The notes beneath the pieces were generated by a model. It was not told where the DNA came from. It did no database searches and was given only the letters and a program-made list of their open reading frames with translations. DNA of 5,962 bases, from assembly GCA_900544725.1 (NCBI GenBank), contig UQWK01000079.1, positions 1 through 5,962 of the forward strand. The letters run 5' to 3'. Made by a program: the position numbers and the translations under genes. Positions 1 to 5,919 of this stretch are shown here, one piece after another; the first letter of the stretch is position 1; each line of letters opens with the position of its first letter. Origin of the DNA: an uncultured Collinsella sp. GTDB taxonomy: Bacteria > Actinomycetota > Coriobacteriia > Coriobacteriales > Coriobacteriaceae.

Positions 1-11
1 GCGCAAGGGAT

Positions 12-41
12 ATATTAGACGAGTCGTTACGCGCGCGTCAA
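12..41 (-). promoter_or_regulatory. Probable sigma70-type promoter reading off the left edge of the window
   Basis: On the minus strand a -35 box TTGACG (36-41) is followed after 18 nt by a -10 box TAATAT (12-17). Each box matches the consensus at five or four of six positions. An A6 run (T6 on the plus strand, 46-51) lies 4 nt upstream of the -35, where a proximal UP-element subsite would sit if transcription starts near position 5. The promoter lies downstream of the gyrA terminator, so it should serve a separate unit to the left that is not in the window. A strong promoter with an A-tract would suit a stable RNA operon or a highly expressed gene, but that is inference. Confidence 0.6.
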
Positions 42-68
42 CAACTTTTTTGAAATTCTTTGGGAAGA

Positions 69-206
69 GTTCGCCCCGGTCACGCGGCGGCATGTGAAGT
101 CGCCTGCTCGAACAGTCCTGACTCGCGCAGAGAGCACATTAAGTGCTCTCTGGCTCGTGCGGAACTCGCGATCGACTTCACATGCCGCCGCGCGACCGGG
201 GCGAAC
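69..206. repeat. Nested inverted repeat with 34-nt arms, between gyrA terminator and next promoter
   Basis: The arms are 69-102 and 173-206. They are exact reverse complements except at one pair (A82 against C193). In a minus-strand transcript that pair becomes a G-U wobble, so such an RNA would form 34 uninterrupted pairs. At the centre is a second, perfect hairpin: 9-nt arms AGAGAGCAC (129-137) and GTGCTCTCT (143-151) around the loop ATTAA. The flanks between inner and outer stems pair only patchily. No protein gene is supported here. It could be a small MITE- or REP-like element, a structured RNA, or an inverted duplication produced by replication template switching. The sequence alone does not decide between these. 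Confidence 0.85.
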
Positions 207-224
207 GCGAGTCCCAAGGTTTTC

Positions 225-259
225 AAAAAAGCGGTCGGCGCGCAGGTGCGCCGACCGCT
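225..259 (-). terminator. Intrinsic terminator of gyrA
   Basis: Read on the minus strand, a perfect GC-rich 12-bp stem (248-259 pairing with 230-241) closes a 6-nt loop and runs directly into six T residues (225-230). It begins 39 nt beyond the gyrA stop codon. This is a textbook Rho-independent terminator in gyrA orientation. There is no T-tract on the plus-strand side, so it is unidirectional. It marks the end of the gyrB-gyrA unit. Confidence 0.93.
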
Positions 260-298
260 GATATATGGGGTCTGATATTTTCTACCAGCTAGTTCCTC

Positions 299-3040
299 TT
301 ACTCGTCGAGGAGATCCTCTGGCATGTCGTTGCCGTCGCCTAGGTCGACTGGGGCCTCTTCGGCGTCGGCTGCGGCCTCGGCACCTTCGCCTTCGGGCTT
401 CTCTTTGGCGGCCGTCATGCGGGCTACAGCGCAGATGCGGTCGTTATCGTCGACGGTCATCATCTTGACGCCCTGGGTGGCACGACCGGTTTGGCTGATC
501 TCGTCGGTCTTGACACGAATGACCGTCGCGCCCTCCGTCACGATGAACAGCTCATGCTGCGGGCCCACCGTCTTCATGGCCGCGAGGTTACCCTTGCGCT
601 CGGTCATCTGGATGGTGTAGACACCCTGACCGCCGCGGTTCTGCTCCGGATAGTCCGCAACCGGCGTACGTTTGCCGTAACCGCGCTCGGTAATGACGAA
701 CAGGTCACCATTGCCGTTGGTAACCTCCATACCCAAAACGCTCACGCCTTCCTTCATGCCAATGCCGCGGACGCCGCTGGTATCGCGACCGGTGGCGCGC
801 ACCTGGTCCTCGGGGAACATAATCGCCTTGCCCGCGGTGGTTGCCATGATGATCTTGTCACCCTCGCGCACGCGGCGTACAGCGAGCAGTGCGTCGTCGT
901 CCCTCAGGTTGATGGCGATCAGGCCATCGCGGCGGCTACGGTCGTAGGCGTTCATCACGGTCTTCTTGACCATGCCGCTCTTGGTGGCAAACATCAGGTA
1001 CTCGTCGGCGGGGAACTCGCGGCAGCTGATGACGCTCGCGATCTTCTCGCCCTCCTCGAAAGGCAGCAGGTTGACGATCGCGGTGCCGCGCGCCTGGCGC
1101 GTGCCAACCGGCAGCTCGTGCACCTTCAGGCGATAGACTTTACCCTTGCTCGAGAAGAACAGCACATACTCGTGCGTGGATGCGATAAACATCTCGTCGA
1201 TAACGTCGTCCTCTTTGAGATTGACGCCCGACACGCCCTTACCGCCGCGCTTCTGGGCACGGTAGGCAGCCACCGGGATACGCTTGACGTAGCCGGTGTG
1301 GGTGATGGTCACGACCATGTCCTCGTCGGCGATGAGGTCCTCGACGTCCAGGTCCTTCTCGACATGGCTGATCTCGGTGCGGCGCTTGTCGCCGAACTTC
1401 TTGGAAATCTCGCGCATCTCTTCCTTGATGACGCCCAGGATTTTCTCCTCGTGCGCCAACAGGTCCTCGTAGTAGGCGATGGCGCGGCGCAAGCCGTCCA
1501 GCTCTTCCTGAATCTTGTCGCGCTCCAGGCCGGTCAGGCGGCGCAGCTTCATCTCGAGGATGGCCGTAGTCTGCTCGGGCGTAAAGCCAAAGCGCTCGAT
1601 CAGGCGACTGCTGGCCTCAGAGTCGGTCTGTGAGGAGCGGATGATGCTGATGACCTCGTCGATATGGTCGAGAGCCATCAGGTAGCCCTCGAGGATATGG
1701 GCACGCGCCTGGGCCTTCTTGAGGTCAAAGCGGGTGCGGCGGGTGACGACGTCGACCTGGTGGTCGATGTAGTGCTGCAGCATCTCGCGCAGGCTCAGGC
1801 ATTTGGGAACGCCGTTGACAAGCGCCAGGTTGTTGGCACCAAAGGTCGTCTGCAACGAGGTGTACTTGTACAGGTTGTTGAGCACGACCTGCGGGATGAC
1901 GCCCTTCTTGAGTTCGATGACCAGACGGATACCCTTCTGGTTGGACTCATCGCGCATATCCGAGATACCCTCGATGCGCTTGTCGTTGACGAGCTGGGCG
2001 ATCTTCTCCTGAAGGGTGCCCTTGTTGACCATGTAGGGAATCTCGGTAAAGACCAGGCGGCTGCGGCCGGTCTTGGTGGACTCCACATGGGCCTTGGCGC
2101 GCACGGTGATGGAGCCGCGGCCGGTCTCGTAGCTCTGCCTAATGCCGGCGCTGCCCATGATGATGGCACCGGTGGGGAAGTCCGGACCGGGCATGATCTG
2201 CATAAGCTCGTCGACGGTGGCATCGGGATTGTCGATCAGGTAGCAGGTGGCCTCGATCGCCTCGGTGAGGTTGTGCGGGGCGATATTGGTGGCCATGCCG
2301 ACGGCGATGCCCTGACTGCCGTTGACCAGCAGGTTGGGGAAACGTGCAGGCAGCGCCACGGGCTCGGCGAGCGACTCGTCGTAGTTGGGCTGCCAGTCGA
2401 CGGTGTCCTTCTGCAAGTCGCGCAGGAGCTCCATGGCGGGCTTTGCCAGGCGGCTCTCGGTGTAACGCATGGCGGCGGCGCCGTCACCGTCGATGTTGCC
2501 GAAGTTGCCGTGACCGTCAATGAGCGGCGTGCGCATGGAGAACCACTGTGCCAGGCGGACCATGGCCTCGTAGACCGCGGAGTCACCGTGCGGATGGTAC
2601 TTACCGATAACTTCGCCGACCGTCCAGGCCGACTTCTTGTGCGGACGGTTGGGGTAGATGCCGCTCTCGTTCATTGCGTACAGGATGCGACGGTGTACCG
2701 GCTTTAAGCCATCGCGCACGTCCGGCAGGGCGCGCGCCGTGATGACCGACATCGAGTACTCGATAAACGACTGCTTCATCTCACGGCCGAACTCCGAAAT
2801 CTGGAGCTGGCCGCCGTTGATATCCTCGCCGGCCGAGGCGCCGCGGTCGACTTCGCCAAAGCTCTCCTCGAGCTCACCGTCGTCGTCTTCTTCCTCATCA
2901 TCATCGGCATCGGGGTTATAGGCGTCCGGGTCGCCGTCCTCGCCCTGCTCAGCACGGGCAAGCAGGCGCTTCAGATCGTCGGGCATGCCGGCGTCGCCGG
3001 CCTCGTCCATGCCCTCGTTATTGTTGATATCGTCTGCCAC
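299..3040 (-). CDS. gyrA: DNA gyrase subunit A (EC 5.6.2.2)
   Basis: This is the DNA breakage-reunion subunit of gyrase. With GyrB it forms an A2B2 enzyme that introduces negative supercoils in the cytoplasm. The 913-residue protein starts at a GTG preceded by AGGAGGT. Residues 1-83 are a non-canonical acidic extension; the normal family start resembles EMKQSFIEYSMSVI (87-100). The breakage-reunion domain follows: HPHGDSAVYE (149-158) is the quinolone-resistance region, with Ser154 and Glu158 at E. coli positions 83 and 87, and AAAMRYTE holds the catalytic Tyr193 (E. coli Tyr122). Residues of about 420-560 are the helical tower/coiled coil. From about 565 to 875 there is a six-bladed beta-pinwheel with the GyrA-box QKRGGKG (596-602), which is diagnostic for gyrase against topoisomerase IV. 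An acidic tail (880-913) ends the protein. The length exceeds the usual 800-880 because of both acidic ends. No frameshift or missing catalytic residue was seen. It lies 179 nt downstream of gyrB. Confidence 0.98.
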   Translation of the reverse strand: MADDINNNEGMDEAGDAGMPDDLKRLLARAEQGEDGDPDAYNPDADDDEEEDDDGELEESFGEVDRGASAGEDINGGQLQISEFGREMKQSFIEYSMSVITARALPDVRDGLKPVHRRILYAMNESGIYPNRPHKKSAWTVGEVIGKYHPHGDSAVYEAMVRLAQWFSMRTPLIDGHGNFGNIDGDGAAAMRYTESRLAKPAMELLRDLQKDTVDWQPNYDESLAEPVALPARFPNLLVNGSQGIAVGMATNIAPHNLTEAIEATCYLIDNPDATVDELMQIMPGPDFPTGAIIMGSAGIRQSYETGRGSITVRAKAHVESTKTGRSRLVFTEIPYMVNKGTLQEKIAQLVNDKRIEGISDMRDESNQKGIRLVIELKKGVIPQVVLNNLYKYTSLQTTFGANNLALVNGVPKCLSLREMLQHYIDHQVDVVTRRTRFDLKKAQARAHILEGYLMALDHIDEVISIIRSSQTDSEASSRLIERFGFTPEQTTAILEMKLRRLTGLERDKIQEELDGLRRAIAYYEDLLAHEEKILGVIKEEMREISKKFGDKRRTEISHVEKDLDVEDLIADEDMVVTITHTGYVKRIPVAAYRAQKRGGKGVSGVNLKEDDVIDEMFIASTHEYVLFFSSKGKVYRLKVHELPVGTRQARGTAIVNLLPFEEGEKIASVISCREFPADEYLMFATKSGMVKKTVMNAYDRSRRDGLIAINLRDDDALLAVRRVREGDKIIMATTAGKAIMFPEDQVRATGRDTSGVRGIGMKEGVSVLGMEVTNGNGDLFVITERGYGKRTPVADYPEQNRGGQGVYTIQMTERKGNLAAMKTVGPQHELFIVTEGATVIRVKTDEISQTGRATQGVKMMTVDDNDRICAVARMTAAKEKPEGEGAEAAADAEEAPVDLGDGNDMPEDLLDE

Positions 3041-3043
3041 GTT

Positions 3044-3050
3044 ACCTCCT
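3044..3050 (-). promoter_or_regulatory. Shine-Dalgarno of gyrA, fixes the GTG start
   Basis: AGGAGGT lies 3 nt upstream of the GTG at 3038-3040. It supports the long N-terminal form of GyrA rather than an internal start at Met88, where no comparable ribosome site is visible. The only nearby ATG (3051-3053) is out of frame with gyrA and terminates after three codons within the Shine-Dalgarno itself. Confidence 0.85.
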
Positions 3051-3077
3051 CATGGTTTGCGTGGTCCACTAGTTTCC

Positions 3078-3104
3078 CTACCGCGGAGACGGATTACCAG
3101 GCAT
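3078..3104 (-). other. Possible 8-codon leader ORF upstream of gyrA
   Basis: On the minus strand, AGGAGGG (3114-3120) stands 9 nt before an ATG (3102-3104) that opens an 8-codon frame, MPGNPSPR, ending in TAG (3078-3080). It lies inside the gyrB-gyrA gap, after the large hairpin and 37 nt before the gyrA start. The ribosome-site quality and spacing are as good as those of the real genes. A frame this short can easily arise by chance, and no function is implied by the peptide, which is rich in Pro. It is recorded as a candidate leader peptide only. Confidence 0.22.
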
Positions 3105-3123
3105 GCCGGGCAACCCTCCTAGG

Positions 3124-3218
3124 TTTTCCAGGTGCCCCAGGTTGCCCTGAAGGATGAGGGCGCACGCCTTGCGTGCGGCGCCCGAAATCCTGAAGGGCAA
3201 GATGGGGTGCCTGGGAAA
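3124..3218 (-). other. Large imperfect hairpin in the gyrB-gyrA intercistronic region
   Basis: This 95-nt quasi-palindrome starts one nucleotide after the gyrB stop codon in the mRNA. From the tip outward: a 6-bp stem GCACGC/GCGTGC around the loop AAG; four GC pairs past a 3-nt bulge; AGGAT/ATCCT; TTGCCCT/AGGGCAA; then an outer arm of about 16 nt with scattered mismatches, for roughly 35 pairs in all. It is not followed by a T-tract, so it is unlikely to be an intrinsic terminator. Plausible roles are mRNA processing or stabilisation between the two cistrons, attenuation, or a REP-like repeat. Three of the five mismatches in the outer arm would be G-U pairs in a plus-strand RNA, so an antisense structure cannot be excluded. 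Confidence 0.75.
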
Positions 3219-3219
3219 G

Positions 3220-5250
3220 CTAGGCGTCTAAGAATCGAGCATCATGCGCATGCTTCTCAATGTACTCGCGGCGATAGCCGACCTCGGAACCCATGAGCTC
3301 GCGCACGGCGCGGTCCGCCACCACGGCGTCCTCGATCGACACGCGCTGCAGAATACGGGTCTTGGGGTCCATCGTCGTCGAGGCAAGCTGCTTGGGGTCC
3401 ATCTCGCCCAGGCCCTTATAGCGCTGGACGGTGTAGCCCTTGCGCTTCTTAGTGATCTTGCCGTCCTTGGCCTTGCCGTCCTCGTCGTTGTCGTCAGGGT
3501 TCAGCCCCAGGCTCTGGATGGTGTCGCGCAGGATCTCGTCTTCGGGCTGGCGGCCGTTGGGATACACGTAGTGAATCTTGTTGCGAACCTTGATGCCAAA
3601 GATGGGCGGGCAAGCGACGTAAACGTAGCCGGCATCAATCAACGGGCGCATGTACTTGTAGAAGAACGTCAGCAGCAGGATGCGGATATGCGCACCGTCG
3701 ACGTCTGCATCGGTCATGATGATGATCTTGTGGTAGCGGGCCTTGGTGATATCAAAGTCGCCGCCGTCGCCGGCGCTCGTCGTGACGCCGCAGCCGATCG
3801 CGGTGATGAGCGACTGGATGGTGTCGCTCGAGAACGCACGATGATCGCCCACGCGCTCGACGTTCAAAATCTTGCCGCGCAGGGGTAGGATCGCCTGGAT
3901 GTCTCGGCGACGGCCGTCCTTGGCCGAGCCGCCTGCCGAGTCGCCCTCTACGATAAAGAGCTCAGTCAACTCGGCGTCGCGCACCGAACAGTCGGCGAGC
4001 TTGCCGGGCAGCGACGCCGTCTCGAGCAGGCTCTTGCGGCGGGTCGCCTCGCGCGCCTTACGGGCGGCGTTGCGCGCCTTGCAGGCCTGTTGGGCTTTCT
4101 TGACGATCTCGCGAGCGGGCTTGGGATGCTCCTCGAGGTAATCGGCAAGCCCGTCGGTCACGATCTTGAGCGTCAGCGCGCGCATATAGGAGCTGCCGAG
4201 CTTGGCCTTGGTCTGGCCCTCAAACTGCGGATCGGGCAGCTTGACCGAGATAACAGCCGATAGGCCCTCGCGAACATCGTCGCCGGTCAGGTTGGCGTCT
4301 TTTTCCTTGAGCAGGTTCTGCTTGCGAGCGTAATCGTTAATCACGCGGGTGAGTGCGGTACGGAAGCCCTCGAGGTGCATGCCGCCCTCGGGGGTGTAGA
4401 TGTCGTTGGCAAACGACATGACGTTCTCACCGTAGCCGCTATTCCACTGCAAGGACACCTCGACCTCGCCCATCTTGGTCACGGGCGCATCCGGATCCGA
4501 TTTGCCCTCAATATAGATGGGCTCCTTAAAGGCCTCGGGGACATCCTTGCCCTCGTTGAGGAACTTGACGAAGTCGATGATGCCGCCGGCATAGCAAAAC
4601 TCCTCCACATGGGGAGTCGCCTCGCGCTCGTCGGTCAGCACGATCTTGAGGTTCTTGTTGAGGAATGCCGTCTCCTGCAGACGGTTGTGCAGCGTGTCGA
4701 AATCGTAGATGCAGGTCTCGAAGATCTCGTCGTCGGGCCAGAAGCTGACAGTGGTACCCGTCGTCTCCGAAGTGCCCACGACCTCCATCTTCTTGACGGT
4801 CTTGCCGCGCGAAAACTCCATCTCGTAGATGTTGCCGTCGCGGCGCACCTGTACGACCACACGCTTGGACAGGGCGTTGACGACGGAGATGCCCACGCCG
4901 TGCAGACCGCCCGAGACCTTGTAGGCCGAGTTGTCGAACTTACCGCCGGCGTGCAGGATCGTCATGACGACCTCGAGCGTCGGGATCTTTTTGATAGGAT
5001 GCTCGTCGACGGGGATGCCGCGCCCGTTGTCGACGACCGTGATGGAGTTGTCGGCGTGGACCGTCACCTGAATCTCGGTGCAGAAACCGGCCATGGCCTC
5101 GTCGACGGAGTTGTCAACGATCTCCCACACCAGGTGATGAAGACCGCTGGCGCTCGTCGAGCCAATGTACATGCCCGGGCGCTTACGAACGGCCTCGAGA
5201 CCTTCGAGAATCTTAATCTCGCCGCCATCGTAATCGTTTTCGTTTGCCAC
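3220..5250 (-). CDS. gyrB: DNA gyrase subunit B, ATPase (EC 5.6.2.2)
   Basis: This is the ATP-hydrolysing subunit of gyrase, partner of the GyrA encoded just downstream. The 676-residue protein starts at GTG with AAGGAGG upstream. The N-terminal GHKL ATPase domain shows the catalytic Glu43 in EIVDNSVDEA, the nucleotide-contacting DNGRGIP (74-80), the ATP-lid glycines GGLHGVG (114-120) and Arg137 at the usual aminocoumarin-contact position (E. coli Arg136). The transducer domain carries the ATP-sensing lysine in GQTK (Lys348). The TOPRIM domain has EGDSAGGSAK with catalytic Glu435, PLRGKILNVE (456-465) and the metal-binding DADVDG (Asp514, 516, 518). QRYKGLGEMDP (609-619) and a normal C-terminus follow. 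The E. coli-type 170-residue insertion is absent, as is usual outside Proteobacteria. A short charged stretch (about 584-603) just before QRYKGLGE is extra. The gene is separated from DUF721 by a terminator and from gyrA by 179 nt. Confidence 0.98.
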   Translation of the reverse strand: MANENDYDGGEIKILEGLEAVRKRPGMYIGSTSASGLHHLVWEIVDNSVDEAMAGFCTEIQVTVHADNSITVVDNGRGIPVDEHPIKKIPTLEVVMTILHAGGKFDNSAYKVSGGLHGVGISVVNALSKRVVVQVRRDGNIYEMEFSRGKTVKKMEVVGTSETTGTTVSFWPDDEIFETCIYDFDTLHNRLQETAFLNKNLKIVLTDEREATPHVEEFCYAGGIIDFVKFLNEGKDVPEAFKEPIYIEGKSDPDAPVTKMGEVEVSLQWNSGYGENVMSFANDIYTPEGGMHLEGFRTALTRVINDYARKQNLLKEKDANLTGDDVREGLSAVISVKLPDPQFEGQTKAKLGSSYMRALTLKIVTDGLADYLEEHPKPAREIVKKAQQACKARNAARKAREATRRKSLLETASLPGKLADCSVRDAELTELFIVEGDSAGGSAKDGRRRDIQAILPLRGKILNVERVGDHRAFSSDTIQSLITAIGCGVTTSAGDGGDFDITKARYHKIIIMTDADVDGAHIRILLLTFFYKYMRPLIDAGYVYVACPPIFGIKVRNKIHYVYPNGRQPEDEILRDTIQSLGLNPDDNDEDGKAKDGKITKKRKGYTVQRYKGLGEMDPKQLASTTMDPKTRILQRVSIEDAVVADRAVRELMGSEVGYRREYIEKHAHDARFLDA

Positions 5251-5254
5251 ACGT

Positions 5255-5261
5255 CCTCCTT
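5255..5261 (-). promoter_or_regulatory. Shine-Dalgarno of gyrB, fixes the GTG start
   Basis: AAGGAGG lies 4 nt upstream of the GTG at 5248-5250. The resulting N-terminus (MANENDYDGGEIKILEGLEAV) needs no extension to align with the usual GyrB start, so the GTG start is well supported. Confidence 0.85.
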
Positions 5262-5273
5262 CAGTTAAGAAAA

Positions 5274-5302
5274 TGTGTACAGCCTTACTAGTTTATCGTA
5301 AA
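5274..5302 (-). promoter_or_regulatory. Weak candidate promoter for gyrB
   Basis: A promoter is expected here because the preceding gene ends in a strong terminator. The best spaced pair found on the minus strand is TTTACG (5297-5302) with a 17-nt gap to TACACA (5274-5279), matching the consensus at about four and three of six positions. TAAACT (5290-5295) is an alternative -10 whose -35 would fall inside the terminator stem. A poor -10 fits the known behaviour of supercoiling-sensitive gyrase promoters in other bacteria, but the assignment is tentative. Confidence 0.2.
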
Positions 5303-5329
5303 AAAATACCCTCGGGAACGAGGGTATTT
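5300..5329 (-). terminator. Intrinsic terminator after the DUF721 gene
   Basis: On the minus strand a perfect 11-bp stem (5319-5329 pairing with 5304-5314) closes a TTCC tetraloop. It runs into a T-tract covering 5300-5306, partly within the stem base. It begins 26 nt past the DUF721 stop and ends about 50 nt before the gyrB start. It should end the recF-DUF721 transcript or attenuate read-through into gyrB. Confidence 0.92.
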
Positions 5330-5355
5330 GGCTCTACAAGGCCACCAGATGCGAT

Positions 5356-5919
5356 TTAAGGCTCTTTTTTGCCCTGCACGCCCTTGGCCCACTCGGCACT
5401 GGCTCTCATGGCGTTCTCGAGGGCCTCGCGCAGTTTTTGGTCCTCGATGGGTGCCACTTGGTGCTCGATCTCGGCACGCTCGGCATCGCTTAGGTCGGCA
5501 TGCGGAGCCGGCGGACGCTCGGCCACGGCCGGGCGCAGGCGCTCTTTTGCAGCGGGCGGTGTGTGGCCGGGGGCGGTCGTCTTGAACACCAGGCCGTCGA
5601 CGTGCGCGCCGGCGCGCTCCATGCGCGCGCGGATAATCTCGCGCAAAAGTGTCATCTCCTGCGTCCATGAGGGCGAATCGAGGTACACCAGCAGTTCGTT
5701 GGACTCGGGCAGGTAGCGCAGCCCCGTCACATGGCGTCCCTCGCGCGTGCCCGAGCACACTGCATTCCAGGCGTGATAGACCGCACGAGACTCCTCTGCA
5801 GCCTCCATCTGCGCGCGGCGCTCAGGTGTCGCGGCCGCCAGGATACGCTGACGCTCGGCATCCAAAAAGCCGCCAAAGGCAACCGTTCCGTTCTCGCGCT
5901 CGTAATTAGCACGTCTCAC
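5356..5919 (-). CDS. DUF721 / DciA-like protein, putative replicative helicase accessory factor
   Basis: The protein has 187 residues. The central part (about 46-112) fits the DUF721 pattern: a Trp (Trp51) near the start, a hydrophobic strand pair around LLVYLDSPSWTQEM (76-89), then a helix LLREIIRARMERAG and a closing strand VDGLVFKT. The family includes DciA, which helps load or operate the DnaB helicase in bacteria lacking DnaC or DnaI. The neighbours, recF and gyrB, match its usual actinobacterial location. Residues 113-142 are a Pro/Ala-rich linker and 143-178 a charged, probably helical tail. The GTG start is the first possible start after an in-frame TGA (minus strand, just upstream), with AAGGTGG 9 nt before it, inside the recF end. 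Met38 would be a shorter alternative that keeps the whole domain. Helicase interaction is inferred from the family and not seen directly. Confidence 0.85.
   Translation of the reverse strand: MRRANYERENGTVAFGGFLDAERQRILAAATPERRAQMEAAEESRAVYHAWNAVCSGTREGRHVTGLRYLPESNELLVYLDSPSWTQEMTLLREIIRARMERAGAHVDGLVFKTTAPGHTPPAAKERLRPAVAERPPAPHADLSDAERAEIEHQVAPIEDQKLREALENAMRASAEWAKGVQGKKEP

Noticed and set aside
18..51. Plus-strand intrinsic terminator formed by GACG...CGTC before T6
   Set aside because: The stem is short and mismatched and a 6-nt spacer precedes the T-run; the same bases read better as a minus-strand promoter.
60..275. 71-codon plus-strand frame through the palindrome and gyrA terminator
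   Set aside because: TTG start without a ribosome site, and it reads through both inverted-repeat structures; a non-coding explanation is better.
491..1633. Long open frame (380 codons) on the plus strand opposite gyrA
   Set aside because: It is antisense to well conserved gyrA sequence, with no ribosome site or recognisable domain. Long antisense frames are expected in GC-rich genes with biased third positions.
1664..2707. Second long plus-strand frame (347 codons) opposite gyrA
   Set aside because: Same reason: the composition mirrors gyrA codons and it resembles no protein.
4375..5268. 297-codon plus-strand frame opposite gyrB
   Set aside because: Antisense shadow of gyrB without a ribosome site or known motif.
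3068..5294. Octamer AAACTAGT shared upstream of gyrA (3068-3075) and gyrB (5287-5294) as a common operator
   Set aside because: Both copies are on the minus strand at similar distances from the starts, but an 8-mer shared by two gaps of this size is fairly likely by chance and the flanks do not match.
5288..5758. 156-codon minus-strand frame overlapping DUF721
   Set aside because: It is a different frame of the DUF721 gene, Arg/Pro/Ala-rich, and runs across the terminator.
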